Shown: positions 8,873-18,284, counted from the stretch's first letter. The stretch: 47,502 nt of DNA from Caballeronia pedi (GCF_001544915.2 NZ_FCOE02000052.1:1-47502); one strand, 5' to 3'. Notes: generated from the sequence alone by a model not told the origin. Translations and numbers: made by a program.

Positions 8873-8931
8873 CCCGCGACGCGCACCTCAAGACAACCAT
8901 TATTAGCGGCGAAGCCGCAACGGAGACACTG

Positions 8932-10254
8932 ATGAGCACGCCATCGTCCTTCCTGCAAGTGCACGAGGTCATCGACGCACGACCGTTGAGTCGACTGCAG
9001 TTCCACGCCATAACGCTTTGCATGTTGACCGCCGTGCTCGACGGCTTCGACACGCAAGTCATCGGCATGCTCGCGCCCGTGATGGCGCGATCTCTCGGCG
9101 TGCCCGCCAGCCACTTCGGGCCGGTGTTCAGCGCGGGCCTGATCGGCATGCTGATTGGCGCCGTCACGCTCGGGCCGCTCGCCGATCGCTATGGGCGCAA
9201 ACGTCTCATCGTGCTCTCGTCGATCATCTTCGGTGCGCTGTCTCTCGTCACCGCGTTCGCCTCCCGACTCGACCAGTTGCTCGTGCTGAGGCTTCTGACG
9301 GGCATCGGTCTAGGCGGCGCCTTGCCGAACGCGATCTCGCTCGCTTCGGAATATGCACCGAAGCGCCACAGTCGAACCGTTGTCTCAACGCTGATGTGCG
9401 GCATGCCGCTCGGGGCGATGTTCGGCGGCCTCGTCAGCGCCGCGTTGCTGCCGATATACGGCTGGCAGGCGGTATTCATCGCGGGCGGTGTGTTGCCGCT
9501 GATCGTCGCCCTGGCGTCGATGATGCTGTTGCCGGAGTCACCGGGCTTTCTCGTGCTGCGCGACGACAGGCGACTCCAACTGGACCGCATCGTCCGACGC
9601 ATCGCGCCTGACGTCGATCCTGCACGCGTACGCGGCAACGCGACGACGCCGGACACGCGCGTCCCGATGCGTGAGCTCTTTGCCCCAGGCCGCGCGATGC
9701 AGACCGCGCTCCTGTGGATCCCCTATTTCATGAACCTCGTGGTCCTGTACTTCATCGTGAGCTGGATGCCTGCGGTGCTCGTCGGCGCGCAGCAGAGCGT
9801 CGGCACAGGGATCAAGGCGGTAGCGCTGTTCAGCCTCGGTGGCGTGGCGGGTTGCATCGCGCAGGGTCCGCTGATGAATCGCTTCGGCATGCGGCGCGCG
9901 CTGCTGTGCGAACTGATGATCTACGCCGCGCTCGCCATGACGCTCGCAAATGCCGCGGGCGATGCATCGGTCGTCGTTGCCGTCAGCCTTCTTATGGGCG
10001 TCGTCGTGCAGGGCGTGCAGGCCGGGCTCAATGCTTTGGCAACGGAAATCTATCCGATCTCGATGCGCGCGACAGGCGTCGGCTGCGCGGTGGGCATCGG
10101 CCGGATCGGGTCGATCTCCGGACCGCTAATCGGGGGCATGTTGCTGCAAATGCACTGGAGCGCCAGTGAAGTGTTTCTCGCGGGCATCGTGCCAGCCGTC
10201 ATTGCCGCATCCGCGATCGCGCTCAATCCGAGCGCCCGGCGCGTCACGAGCTGA
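8932..10254 (+). CDS. MFS aromatic-acid:H+ symporter (AAHS family)
   Basis: This 440-residue major facilitator has about 12 hydrophobic segments and belongs to the aromatic acid:H+ symporter group (PcaK, BenK, MhbT). The AAHS hallmark DGFDTQ lies in helix 1 (AVLDGFDTQVIGMLAP), the loop 2-3 signature GPLADRYGRKR is intact, and LPESPGFLVLR ends the first half. ATG 8932 was chosen because it follows ACGGAGACACTG and gives a short cytoplasmic N-terminus (an open frame runs further upstream from 8731 inside the dioxygenase gene). As the fourth gene of the hydroxybenzoate operon it most likely imports the growth substrate across the inner membrane. The following porin would serve the outer membrane. 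Confidence 0.88.
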   Translation: MSTPSSFLQVHEVIDARPLSRLQFHAITLCMLTAVLDGFDTQVIGMLAPVMARSLGVPASHFGPVFSAGLIGMLIGAVTLGPLADRYGRKRLIVLSSIIFGALSLVTAFASRLDQLLVLRLLTGIGLGGALPNAISLASEYAPKRHSRTVVSTLMCGMPLGAMFGGLVSAALLPIYGWQAVFIAGGVLPLIVALASMMLLPESPGFLVLRDDRRLQLDRIVRRIAPDVDPARVRGNATTPDTRVPMRELFAPGRAMQTALLWIPYFMNLVVLYFIVSWMPAVLVGAQQSVGTGIKAVALFSLGGVAGCIAQGPLMNRFGMRRALLCELMIYAALAMTLANAAGDASVVVAVSLLMGVVVQGVQAGLNALATEIYPISMRATGVGCAVGIGRIGSISGPLIGGMLLQMHWSASEVFLAGIVPAVIAASAIALNPSARRVTS

Positions 10255-10313
10255 AGCGCGCCCCGATTGGATTTGACGCGCGGCAAATAAAACTCAAACA
10301 CCAGGATGACAAG

Positions 10314-11444
10314 ATGAAACGCAGAATCATTGGAGGATTGCTGGCGTCGATCGCCGTGCCGGCGATCGCGCAAAGCAGCGTGACGCTGTACGGCATCATC
10401 GACACCGGAATCGAGTATGTATTGCACGCGAATGCAAAGGGGGATTCCGTCGTTCGCATGCCTGGCATCACTGGCGAGTTTCCGTCGCGCTGGGGGCTGC
10501 GTGGAACGGAGGCGCTCGGCGGGGGACTGGCCGCGATCTTCGTGCTGGAGAACGGCTTCAATGTGCGCGGTGGCGACCTCGGACAGGGCGGACGCTTGTT
10601 CGGGCGGCAATCGTGGGTCGGGCTGAAGTCAACCACATGGGGCACACTCTCATTCGGCCGGCAGTACTCGATGTCCTATCTCGGCATTCAGGAATCGGAC
10701 ATCCTCGGACCGAACATCTACGGTATTGCTTCTTTCGATGCCTATCTGCCCAACGGCCGCAGCGACAACTCGGTTGCGTTTCAGAGCGCGACATTCCGGG
10801 GCTTCAGCTTGGGCGCGACCTATTCGTTCGGCCGCGATTCGGCGGGAACGGGCAACTCGCCGGGGCAGGGCACGTGCGCCGGCGGCGTGCCCGGACAGTT
10901 CACGGCGTGCCGGCAGTGGAGCGCGCGTCTGAAATACGACAACGGCGTGGTAGGCGCCTCGGCGGTCTATGACGAGCAGCGCGGGGGCGCCAATGCGGCT
11001 GCGAATTTCTTCGATGGGGTGACGCCTACGCCGATCACGTCGAGCAGCGACAAGGATACGCGTATCGAAGCGAATGCGTGGGCGTCGGTCGGGCCATTCA
11101 GAACCGGCGCGGGATGGATCGCGCGTACGCTCACCGGTCCCGGTGTCACGGGCGTGCGCGCGAATCTGTTTTACGCAGGCGGCAGTTTTCAGGCGACGCC
11201 TTCGCTGATTCTGGACGGAGAGGTGTACCGAATGATCGTCACGCAGCACGACACACGCGGCACCATGGGCGCGATCCGCTGCACGTATTTGTTATCTAAG
11301 AGAACGGCGGTCTACGCACAAGCGGCGTATCTGGAGAACAGTGCGAAGGCGGCGTTCACGGTGAGCTCGGGCGGTGCAGGTGCGACGCCGGCGGCGGGCG
11401 AGAATCAGGTCGGTGCGATGTTGGGTATGCGGCACAGCTTCTGA
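10314..11444 (+). CDS. Gram-negative porin (general porin, Burkholderia type)
   Basis: This 376-residue outer-membrane porin has a signal peptide (MKRRIIGGLLASIAVPAIAQ) and the mature start SSVTLYGIIDTGIEY typical of betaproteobacterial trimeric porins. FGRQSWVGLKSTTWGTLSFGRQY matches the conserved first barrel strands, and the chain ends in Phe (GMRHSF), the outer-membrane assembly signal. A strong ribosome site (AGGATGACAAG) precedes it. It is the last gene of the hydroxybenzoate operon, 59 bases after the MFS gene, and probably improves uptake of the substrate. An internal Cys pair (GTCAGGVPGQFTACRQW) may mark a disulphide-bonded loop. Confidence 0.88.
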   Translation: MKRRIIGGLLASIAVPAIAQSSVTLYGIIDTGIEYVLHANAKGDSVVRMPGITGEFPSRWGLRGTEALGGGLAAIFVLENGFNVRGGDLGQGGRLFGRQSWVGLKSTTWGTLSFGRQYSMSYLGIQESDILGPNIYGIASFDAYLPNGRSDNSVAFQSATFRGFSLGATYSFGRDSAGTGNSPGQGTCAGGVPGQFTACRQWSARLKYDNGVVGASAVYDEQRGGANAAANFFDGVTPTPITSSSDKDTRIEANAWASVGPFRTGAGWIARTLTGPGVTGVRANLFYAGGSFQATPSLILDGEVYRMIVTQHDTRGTMGAIRCTYLLSKRTAVYAQAAYLENSAKAAFTVSSGGAGATPAAGENQVGAMLGMRHSF

Positions 11445-11544
11445 TTTACAGGTCCAGGCAATGAACGCCAAAGGCAGTGAGAGTAAGCGGGCAACGAGCC
11501 TCCATACGACGGTGGCAGCAGGTCCGCCGAGGTTCGAGGGTGGA

Positions 11545-11713
11545 CACGTTCAGTCAGAGACTCAAACTGCGGATCGGCCGGTTCGTTGTGTGCCCCGAAA
11601 GCGAGTCGACTTTCAGGTATTTCGAGGCGACGCGTGCGTACATCGAGCAGCATGGCAAGTCTGGCGGGTTCTACAGTGACGGCGCCAGCGCGTTTCTACT
11701 GTGGCGCGGCTGA
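11545..11713 (+). mobile_element. Remnant of an ISNCY-family transposase
   Basis: In one frame this DNA encodes ESTFRYFEATRAYIEQHGKS followed by GGFYSDGASAF. This matches the catalytic-core region of the ISNCY-family transposases common in Burkholderia, where ESTF.YFEATR.Y...HGKP.AFYSDK precedes the second catalytic Asp region. Only this fragment of about 45 residues is recognisable. The normal flanking parts are missing or out of frame and no inverted ends are seen. It is an old, non-functional IS relic lying just downstream of the porin. Confidence 0.55.
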
Positions 11714-12200
11714 TTTTGCGTCGCTGCGCTTGGCGGGTCTCAGCACTAGGTGCGGAGCATCCGGTGGACCACTGGCGACTGGCATATCTCGGGGTTCGAC
11801 ACGTTCCGCGCGACCTAAGCGGAATTCGAACTCAATACGATCTTCATGTTTTCCAGAAGCGAACTCGCTCCCATCGATTCGCGGCGTACCCGTTTGTACC
11901 GGCTGGCCATCGCGCTGCACGTCGGCTTATATGGATGACTGGGCGACCGCTTGACTCGTATGAGTAGATCAAGCGGCCTGGAACTATGGCAGGAGCCCAC
12001 CGCGAACATGAACAAGATCGAATCGTACGATGACTTCTCGATGCGGCTGTGGTCTGGCGGGGACGGGATCGTTGAGAATGAGCCGGAAGAGCGGCTCTGA
12101 CCGCGTTCAAGATTGGCGGCTCGCATGGGTCATTGTGCCAACTCGTTCGGGCGGCCGTTCCAGTTTCCGAGCGCGATTGTAGGCTATCGTGCGGCCACAC
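11714..12200. other. Decayed DNA without an intact gene
   Basis: Short overlapping frames only. A 27-codon frame near 12008 (MNKIESYDDFSMRLWSGG...) and the frame 11701-11967 look like pieces of older mobile-element genes, but I cannot name them. Confidence 0.4.
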
Positions 12201-12228
12201 AAAAAAAACCGACTCAATCGAGTCGGTT
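12201..12228 (-). terminator. Rho-independent terminator reading leftwards
   Basis: AACCGACTC (12207-12215) and GAGTCGGTT (12220-12228) form a perfect 9-bp stem with a 4-base loop. The run of eight A at 12201-12208 becomes a U-tract on the minus strand. It lies about 330 bp beyond the flavin reductase stop at 12555, with no intact gene between, so it may terminate that operon. Confidence 0.75.
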
Positions 12229-12554
12229 GAAAGGTCTAGCCATCTCCTACGGCCGAGCTAGAACCTGAGAGCAAGAATGACAGGCGCGCGATCCTTCTTG
12301 TCGTCACCGGATATCGAGGCCTCCTCTAATGAAACGACTGAAGCACTTCGACGTGCACCATGACCTGAAGCGACGGGAAGTTCTGGACGACGGTCGCACG
12401 AAACCACAATCGATGTAGGGTAGCTAAGCGCTACAAGGCATGTTCCTCCGCGCCTTGTGTTCCCTGCGATGGGCGAACGACAGAGAACCGGCCAACTCGT
12501 TGGACCCTCACTTCGCAGGAGTCGATTCGAATTAGTCACCACATGCGCGCGCTC

Positions 12555-13070
12555 TTACCAGCAGTCGGTGCTGGCGGCCCATCCTGCTGCCGGCGCATGT
12601 GCCTCTACCTGCTTGTATCGGCCGCTGTAGAAGACGAGCGGCTTTCGCTGCTCGCCGAGTTGCAGGTGCTCGATACGGCCGATGTACAGAAGATGGTCGC
12701 CCGCTTCATGAACTGCGGTAGTCCGCGCCACAATTTGGGCGAGACTTCCCCCAATCAGCGGCGCCTCCAAGCCCAAGGTGTAGGCCACATGAAGTGTGTC
12801 ATCCCGTTTCCCGCCAAAGTGTGCACTGATTGCCTGCTGGCTTTCTGCCAGGAAGCTGACCCCATAGCAAACACCGACACGCATGGTGTCGTTGAATCGA
12901 GACTGCTTTCTCACCGAAATCAGGACGAGTGGCGGGTCCATCGATACCGACATGAAGGCGTTGGCCGTCATGCTCACCGGCGCACCGTCGACTACATGAC
13001 TGATGACGGTCACGCCTGTTGCAAACAAACCCATCACCGACCGGTATAGCTTTGTGTCGATTTCAGTCAT
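12555..13070 (-). CDS. Flavin reductase component of a two-component monooxygenase
   Basis: This 171-residue protein of the flavin-reductase (HpaC/HsaB-like) family supplies reduced FMN or FAD to the neighbouring oxygenase. The flavin-binding stretch ATGVTVISHVVDGAPVSMTANAF...SMDPPLVLISVRKQSRF is intact and is followed by GVSFLAESQQAISAHFGGKRDD. The usual GDH motif appears as EAGDHLLYIGRIE. The length is normal. It starts 11 bases after the oxygenase stop with GGAGCCGAC as ribosome site, so the pair is co-transcribed from the promoter near 14437-14478. The C-terminal 15 residues or so (APAAGWAASTDCW) vary freely in this family. Confidence 0.88.
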   Translation of the reverse strand: MTEIDTKLYRSVMGLFATGVTVISHVVDGAPVSMTANAFMSVSMDPPLVLISVRKQSRFNDTMRVGVCYGVSFLAESQQAISAHFGGKRDDTLHVAYTLGLEAPLIGGSLAQIVARTTAVHEAGDHLLYIGRIEHLQLGEQRKPLVFYSGRYKQVEAHAPAAGWAASTDCW

Positions 13071-13081
13071 GTCGGCTCCGT

Positions 13082-14290
13082 TCAGACGAGCGGTGTTACG
13101 GTGTTTTCAACGCCCAGCAGCGCTTTACCGTAGACTTCGATACCGACGGCTGGCAAAACGACGGCGTGCCTCGCGGCCGTGTTCGAGTCGCGCCAGACGC
13201 GTTGCAGCGGACTGCTTTCTGCGAAAGTACCAGCGCCATGTGCTGAAACCAGGATGTTGAGCGCATCAGTGATGTACGTTACGACCACACCGGAGTCGGC
13301 GCGCACACGTGCTCTCGTCAAGTAGTCGAGTTTCTCGCCGCGTCGCGCTGCTTCGTCGATGTCCGCAGCGGCCCGATATGCGTGCAGATGGGCGGTATCG
13401 ATTTTCAGCGCGGCCTGAGCAATCTGCGCCTGAAACATGACCGAGGACGTTTGCTTTTCAAACGTCGTGTAAGCAATTGCGCGCTGAGGCGCCTTCTCGA
13501 TGACGTATTTCAGCGCGGCACGGCCCATACCCAACTGCGCACCGACGAGAACAAGAGCGGCGACCGGAACAAACGGCCCACGATACTCCGCTTCGTCCTT
13601 GAACTCTGTCGGATAGTCGCTGTTGACGGCGGCATTGATATCCAGCAGCCGGTGGTCGGGAACAAACACTTCCTTCGCCACCACGCAGTTGCTGCCCGAT
13701 GCGCGCATGCCTACAGTGAACCACGTGTCTTCGATCGTGATATCTGTCTTCGGGATAAGGGCGAGATACTGGCCGGCGAACGCGCCGTTGGCATCATGCT
13801 CCATCACCCCAACGGTCACCCAGTCAGCATGGAGGCTGCCCGAAGACCAGTACCACTTGCCCGATACCATTAGGCCGCCATCAACGCGTCGGGAGTCTTT
13901 CGACGGAGTGAAAACGCCAGCTACGCGCGCATCCGGATTCGCGCCGAACACCTCCTCCTGCGCCCTTGCCGGATAGAGCCCAACGAACCACGCGCAGACA
14001 TTGGTCAGCGCGGTCACCCACGCGGTGCCAGCGCACGCTTCGGCCAGCGCCGCCGTAACGTCTAGGTGAGCCCGTACTGTGCTCTGAAAGCCTCCAAAGC
14101 GTTTGGGAACCATCAGGCGGAACAGACCGGCTTCCTTAATGGCGTTGATATTTTCATCATGAGCCCGACGGTCCAGTTCGGATTTTGCTGCGTTTTTAGC
14201 CAGAACCGGCGCCAGCGCACGGGCGCGGCTCACGAAGTCCGCATCTGACAAGGCAGAATCCGGCGAAAACGATTGTGCTTCAACTTTCAT
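13082..14290 (-). CDS. Flavin-dependent monooxygenase, oxygenase component (acyl-CoA-dehydrogenase fold)
   Basis: This 402-residue protein has the acyl-CoA dehydrogenase fold in the version used by two-component flavin monooxygenases such as HsaA and the p-hydroxyphenylacetate hydroxylase C2 component. The N-terminal helical domain contains HDENINAIKEAGLFRLMVPK, the middle domain has KWYWSSGSLHADWVTVGVM, and the C-terminal helical bundle includes AHLHAYRAA and LVSAHGAGTF. Its partner reductase follows after 11 bases. Such enzymes hydroxylate a phenol to a catechol with FADH2 or FMNH2 and O2, and the extradiol dioxygenase at 20191 would then open the ring. The true substrate cannot be read from sequence. 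The start ATG 14290 follows AGAGGTCTCGCA. Confidence 0.85.
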   Translation of the reverse strand: MKVEAQSFSPDSALSDADFVSRARALAPVLAKNAAKSELDRRAHDENINAIKEAGLFRLMVPKRFGGFQSTVRAHLDVTAALAEACAGTAWVTALTNVCAWFVGLYPARAQEEVFGANPDARVAGVFTPSKDSRRVDGGLMVSGKWYWSSGSLHADWVTVGVMEHDANGAFAGQYLALIPKTDITIEDTWFTVGMRASGSNCVVAKEVFVPDHRLLDINAAVNSDYPTEFKDEAEYRGPFVPVAALVLVGAQLGMGRAALKYVIEKAPQRAIAYTTFEKQTSSVMFQAQIAQAALKIDTAHLHAYRAAADIDEAARRGEKLDYLTRARVRADSGVVVTYITDALNILVSAHGAGTFAESSPLQRVWRDSNTAARHAVVLPAVGIEVYGKALLGVENTVTPLV

Positions 14291-14436
14291 TGCGAGACCT
14301 CTGAGTTGGAGACGCCGGCCGTCGACGTCGGTGTTTGTGCAAAACCTAGCAATTAGGAAAACGAACCGTATCCCACCTGTTTAAATTTCGTGGACTTGAA
14401 GCGTTCAGCGCTATCCGTCTACGGCCTGTCCTATAG

Positions 14437-14478
14437 TGAACAGTATGTTCATTTTATGCGGTACGAGAATCTCGTCAA
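14437..14478 (-). promoter_or_regulatory. Promoter A with TetR-type operator, driving the monooxygenase/reductase pair
   Basis: On the minus strand, TTGACG (14478-14473), a 16-bp spacer and TAAAAT (14456-14451) form a sigma-70-like promoter. The perfect palindrome TGAACAGTATGTTCA (14437-14451) overlaps the end of the -10 and the start site, an ideal repressor position. A second, looser TGAAC-N11-GTTCA dyad lies upstream at 14504-14524. The same architecture recurs at 17207-17239 and 18285-18326. Confidence 0.7.
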
Positions 14479-14560
14479 TCTGGGGTTTTCGTTCCCGTCA
14501 CAATGAACGGATATTTACTGTTCAACCAGCCGTTAGGCCCGAACAAAGTGAACTGTGTGG

Positions 14561-15676
14561 TTAAAAGCTATGTGTGAGACCCGCGCCGAGGTACACCGAC
14601 GACCTGGCACCTGCCACCAGGGGAGTACCGGTGTCGAGCGAGGCACCAGTCGCATTGAAACGCTCATAGACAGTGACCGCCTGTACCGTCGTGCGCTTGC
14701 TCAGAAAATAGCTAGGAACGAAGTAGAATTTGTTTGCGACCTGGTCGGGTAACCCGTCCTGAGAGCGCTTGCCATGGTAATACGCGAGGAAAACATCAAT
14801 GGTCGGCGTAACGAGCCAGTCGCCACCTGCCGAATACACTTCCGTTTTCATGTTCCGATAAGGCATTGCGACCGTATTTAGCCTACTGTCGATTTTGTTC
14901 TGTGTGTATGTCGCGCGAAGCGTCACGCTACCGAGCTTATAAGCGGCGCCCCCTGCAAACGCGCGAAAGGGCGTGCCGATAGAGTCCTTGTATTGCATGT
15001 ACGAAGCCCGCAAAGTGGCCGCACCGCCGTCATACCCCAGCATGGCACCTGCGGCGCTGTTGTTTGAGAACATGCCCGCGTTCCCTCCAAACGCGTACAT
15101 GGCCATCGCAGACAAGCCGTTAGACGCTTTGAACTGGTACTTCATCGAGTTGTCGACGCGGTCAAGGCTCGCGCCCGCGACGCCGGGGTTCGGTCCAAAG
15201 TTATTCTGGATGGTGGTCCCGGGTCCGCCAAGATACCCCAGCCGCACGTTCATGTTGGTCGCGGAGTTGTTCGCGTACAAAGGGTCAGTGACATAGAAGA
15301 GTTCCGCGAGCGTGTTGACGTGTCGACCGAACGTCAGCGTGCCCCACTGACTACTTGCCAAGCCAACGTACGCGTTTCGGTCAAAGAGCTTCTGTGTACT
15401 ACCTTGGGCTCCGGTGTTTACGATAATCGTCGAAGCAAGATTAAAGATAGCGGACAATCCGCCGCCCAAGTCTTCCTGCCCCTTGATGCCCCACAGCGAC
15501 GGCAACCACATGTTCGCATTTATCGCAGTGACCGCCCCGCCTGGTGCCCGGCTGGTCTGATTGATAACTCCTTCATCCAAGCGTCCAAATAACGTAAGTC
15601 CGGACGGAGTGCTTTGAGCAACGGCCGCATTGCAAACAAGCGCCGATGTAACAAGAAGAAAATGAGTTCCTTTCAC
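14561..15676 (-). CDS. Gram-negative porin
   Basis: This 371-residue general porin begins with a signal peptide ending SALVCNAAVAQ, followed by LTLFGRLDEGV, the conserved first strand. The loop-3 region and FDRNAYVGLASSQWGTLTFGRH are typical, and the chain ends LTHSF. I chose the GTG at 15676 because it follows AGGGGACGTAC and gives a compact signal peptide; longer in-frame starts would add a charged stretch. It lies 83 bases after the MFS gene stop, so the two form an operon from promoter B. Presumably it admits the substrate of the monooxygenase pathway. Confidence 0.87.
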   Translation of the reverse strand: MKGTHFLLVTSALVCNAAVAQSTPSGLTLFGRLDEGVINQTSRAPGGAVTAINANMWLPSLWGIKGQEDLGGGLSAIFNLASTIIVNTGAQGSTQKLFDRNAYVGLASSQWGTLTFGRHVNTLAELFYVTDPLYANNSATNMNVRLGYLGGPGTTIQNNFGPNPGVAGASLDRVDNSMKYQFKASNGLSAMAMYAFGGNAGMFSNNSAAGAMLGYDGGAATLRASYMQYKDSIGTPFRAFAGGAAYKLGSVTLRATYTQNKIDSRLNTVAMPYRNMKTEVYSAGGDWLVTPTIDVFLAYYHGKRSQDGLPDQVANKFYFVPSYFLSKRTTVQAVTVYERFNATGASLDTGTPLVAGARSSVYLGAGLTHSF

Positions 15677-15759
15677 GTACGTCCCCTGCTTTTGTAGACG
15701 ACCCCCGATAGTGGCGCGTATCAACGCGACACTCCAGACAGATGCGTCAATGAATGACC

Positions 15760-17076
15760 TCAGCGAATCGCATCAACCGAGTGCGCCTGCAACTCGGCCT
15801 CTCTGCCGAGGTACAACCGCATGCCAGAAACGAGGCTAGCGAGCACAAGCGCGATTGCGCATGCAAGGAGTACCGGGTACAGTGCGACCGTCGGACCGAA
15901 TCCCCTAACAAGCCATGCCAGCGTGAGAGGGGCGAGACCCGCGAACAAGGCCGCTCCAACGTTGTACGGAAGGGCGTATCCGCTTTGTCTCACCTGCGTC
16001 GGAAAAAGCGACGACAGAAGGCCAGGGACCAGGCCGATAATTGCTCCCACAGGAATGCCGGCGATTGCGAACAGAAGCGAAAGTGAGGTGACCGACGTGA
16101 CGGCGCTCGCCAAGTGTTGGAAGTAGTAGACAGCCGAAACCGCTGTGCCGACCGCACCGATCAGAAGTGTCTTGCCCCAGCCAATCCGATCGCTCACCTG
16201 CCCCCAAATCGGCATGGACAGAGCTAGCGCGAGAATCCCGAACATGTTCGCGTTGAGCGCCATCTGCGTCGACACGCCATAAACCGTAATGAGCACCGTC
16301 TGCATGTACTGAAAGAATACAGTTGCTAACACAGCCTGAACGAACATGAGCCCGAACCCGAAAAGGCATGCGCGACGATATTGGGAAACCACGACCTTGA
16401 GCGGCACCGTTTTCGAGACCTGCTTGGATCGGACGATTTCGGCATACAACGGCGACTCCTCCAACTGACGCCGCAGATAGGCCGCCGTCAGACCAAACAA
16501 GCCACCGATGATGAAGGGAAGGCGCCACGCGAGCGACGGCATATCTAAATGGGTAGAAATGACGCCGGCCAGTGCCGCAGCCGCGGTACCCAGCAACAAT
16601 CCGAGGTGAACAACGCCGTGAAGAAAGCCACTGGCTCCGCCGATTCTCGACGCTCCTGCGTGCTCGGACACGAAAACCGCAGCGCCTGGCAGCTCTCCTC
16701 CTACTGCGCAACCCTGCAACGCGCGAAGTATTAGCAGGAACAGCGGCGCGAACCATCCCACTTGAGCGTAGGTCGGCAGCACGCCAATAAGGAAGGTCGG
16801 CACCGCCATCAGGATGATGAGAAAAATGAACATCTTCTTCCGTCCGACCTTGTCGCCAAAGTGAGCGGCAACGATTCCCGCCACGGGTCGGACAAGGTAA
16901 CCGATCGCAAAGATGCCAAAAGTTTGCATCTGGCGAATCCAAGGCGATACATCCGGCGGGAAGAACTCCTTGCTAAGCGCTGCAGCGACGAAAAGATAAA
17001 CGACGAAATCGTAGTACTCCAACGTCGCGCCCAATGCAGCAAGGCCCAGCGTGCGCGTTTCTTTTCTGCTTACCAT
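15760..17076 (-). CDS. MFS transporter of the metabolite:H+ symporter family
   Basis: This 438-residue major facilitator resembles the KgtP/ProP/ShiA metabolite:H+ symporter group. The family start ALGATLEYYDFVVYLFVAAAL and the loop 2-3 signature HFGDKVGRKKMF are intact, and ALQGCAVGGELPGAAVFVSEHA follows. About 12 hydrophobic segments are visible. Of two in-frame ATGs (17106 and 17076), 17076 is preferred because GGAG sits 9 bases upstream of it. It is the first gene of an MFS-porin operon behind promoter B and likely imports the aromatic acid processed by the neighbouring monooxygenase. It belongs to a different MFS subfamily from the gentisate-operon transporter. Confidence 0.87.
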   Translation of the reverse strand: MVSRKETRTLGLAALGATLEYYDFVVYLFVAAALSKEFFPPDVSPWIRQMQTFGIFAIGYLVRPVAGIVAAHFGDKVGRKKMFIFLIILMAVPTFLIGVLPTYAQVGWFAPLFLLILRALQGCAVGGELPGAAVFVSEHAGASRIGGASGFLHGVVHLGLLLGTAAAALAGVISTHLDMPSLAWRLPFIIGGLFGLTAAYLRRQLEESPLYAEIVRSKQVSKTVPLKVVVSQYRRACLFGFGLMFVQAVLATVFFQYMQTVLITVYGVSTQMALNANMFGILALALSMPIWGQVSDRIGWGKTLLIGAVGTAVSAVYYFQHLASAVTSVTSLSLLFAIAGIPVGAIIGLVPGLLSSLFPTQVRQSGYALPYNVGAALFAGLAPLTLAWLVRGFGPTVALYPVLLACAIALVLASLVSGMRLYLGREAELQAHSVDAIR

Positions 17077-17206
17077 GGCAGAAGTCTCCGTTATTAAATT
17101 AGGCATGCGAAGTTCTAGCGGTTATAAAGTTTCTAATCGAGACCCAGAGTTAGCTCGCGATGGTTTGGATGACGCCGCGGGACACCCGCATCTCAGGTGA
17201 CGGTTT

Positions 17207-17239
17207 TGTTCATTCTAGTGTGCACCCTCACCGCGTCAA
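17207..17239 (-). promoter_or_regulatory. Promoter B with TetR-type half-operator, driving the MFS-porin operon
   Basis: On the minus strand, TTGACG (17239-17234), a 16-bp spacer and TAGAAT (17217-17212) run straight into TGAACA (17212-17207). A second TGAACA half-site on the plus strand lies upstream at 17265-17270. The DNA around the -35 (CCCCAGATTGACG) and further upstream is nearly the same as at promoter A, so the two promoters look duplicated. Confidence 0.65.
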
Positions 17240-17382
17240 TCTGGGGATTCTGCGCCCGTCATATTGAACAGATGGCTACTGCGACGAACGGGAATATCGT
17301 TCCTCACCCAGCCCCGCCGAGCTGGAGGGCGCCAGAAACCCTCCCTCGGAAGGGGCTCCGCAGACGGCTCCTTGGCCCGCGA

Positions 17383-18078
17383 TCAGCGATTCGACATATG
17401 CGCCGCCAGATGCTCCAACGAAAACGCAGTGGCGCTCTCCGCCCGACGCTTGTCTACGCCAAGCCCGCGGAGCGTAATTCTTATGACGGCGTCGATATAA
17501 GCTGCGGTATCGGGAGTACGCTCGAGGAGGATGGTACGCATCCCCTCCACGGTTGCGCCCATAATTGAATCTGCCGCTGCCGTTACGTCATCGAAATCCA
17601 TCTTGGCCTCTGCCTTCCCTGTCCGCACATCGCGATAGATGTATTCGAGCAGCACGGACTCGTGGGGAATTAGCTCAGCCCGCACGACAAAGCGTGCCCA
17701 GCGGCGGTCGGTGACTGCCCGTGAGAGAAAGACGCGCATGCCTGTACTGACCCGCTGGACCGGGTCATCAAGGACGTCATACACGGGCAAAATTCCCAGT
17801 GTCATCTGGTCTGTTGCCTCACGACCCACGGCGGTCAGCGCCTCTTCCAGGGACGAGAAGTGCTTATAGAAGGTGCCACGCGAAACGTCAGCGGCCCTAA
17901 TGACATCCTCTATCGTGGTCGATAGATTTTTGCGGTCGCTAAAGACATCCATTACCGTCTGCAGAATGCGTGATCTCATGGCATTGCGCTTCCTCCTCGC
18001 AGCGACCGAGCGGTGATCCTCGACTTGATCCTCCGATGCCGTGCCGCTTGCGTCTCGCTTATGTATTGTCGCCTGCAT
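17383..18078 (-). CDS. TetR-family regulator of the monooxygenase/extradiol module
   Basis: This 231-residue TetR-family repressor has an N-terminal helix-turn-helix (RSRILQTVMDVF...TTIEDVIRAADVSRGTFYKHFSSLEEAL, about residues 35-80). The preceding 30 residues or so are charged. The ligand-binding domain is helical and of usual size. It has a strong ribosome site (GGAGGAAACA) before ATG 18078. It lies in the middle of three transcription units whose promoters share a TGAACA-N3-TGTTCA-like operator, so it is the obvious candidate regulator. The ligand is probably the aromatic substrate or a pathway intermediate. No operator of this type was found directly before its own gene, though promoter C lies 235 bp away. 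Confidence 0.85.
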   Translation of the reverse strand: MQATIHKRDASGTASEDQVEDHRSVAARRKRNAMRSRILQTVMDVFSDRKNLSTTIEDVIRAADVSRGTFYKHFSSLEEALTAVGREATDQMTLGILPVYDVLDDPVQRVSTGMRVFLSRAVTDRRWARFVVRAELIPHESVLLEYIYRDVRTGKAEAKMDFDDVTAAADSIMGATVEGMRTILLERTPDTAAYIDAVIRITLRGLGVDKRRAESATAFSLEHLAAHMSNR

Positions 18079-18284
18079 TGTTTCCTCCGAAACACGTTCT
18101 CAACTAATTCGGCGGGAAGGCAAACGTCATCTCCGGCCTCCTATACGCCACAATTAACCGGTGACAGCACATGATCCGCCCGACACCAACGCGCTCGGCA
18201 GGAAATGGTTTTGCGCCTCCGAGTGTGGAAAAAGCGTCCGTCACAATGCCCATCCATCCATTCTGATCAGCGCGCAAACCCCAG

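Noticed and set aside
12258..12542. Minus-strand frame ending VILALRF, just before the terminator
   Set aside because: The final Phe recalls an outer-membrane protein, but no strand pattern or porin motif is seen, so it was not called.
15905..16942. A 345-codon minus-strand frame inside the MFS gene
   Set aside because: It overlaps the MFS transporter in another frame, is Arg/Ser/Cys-rich and has no family features.
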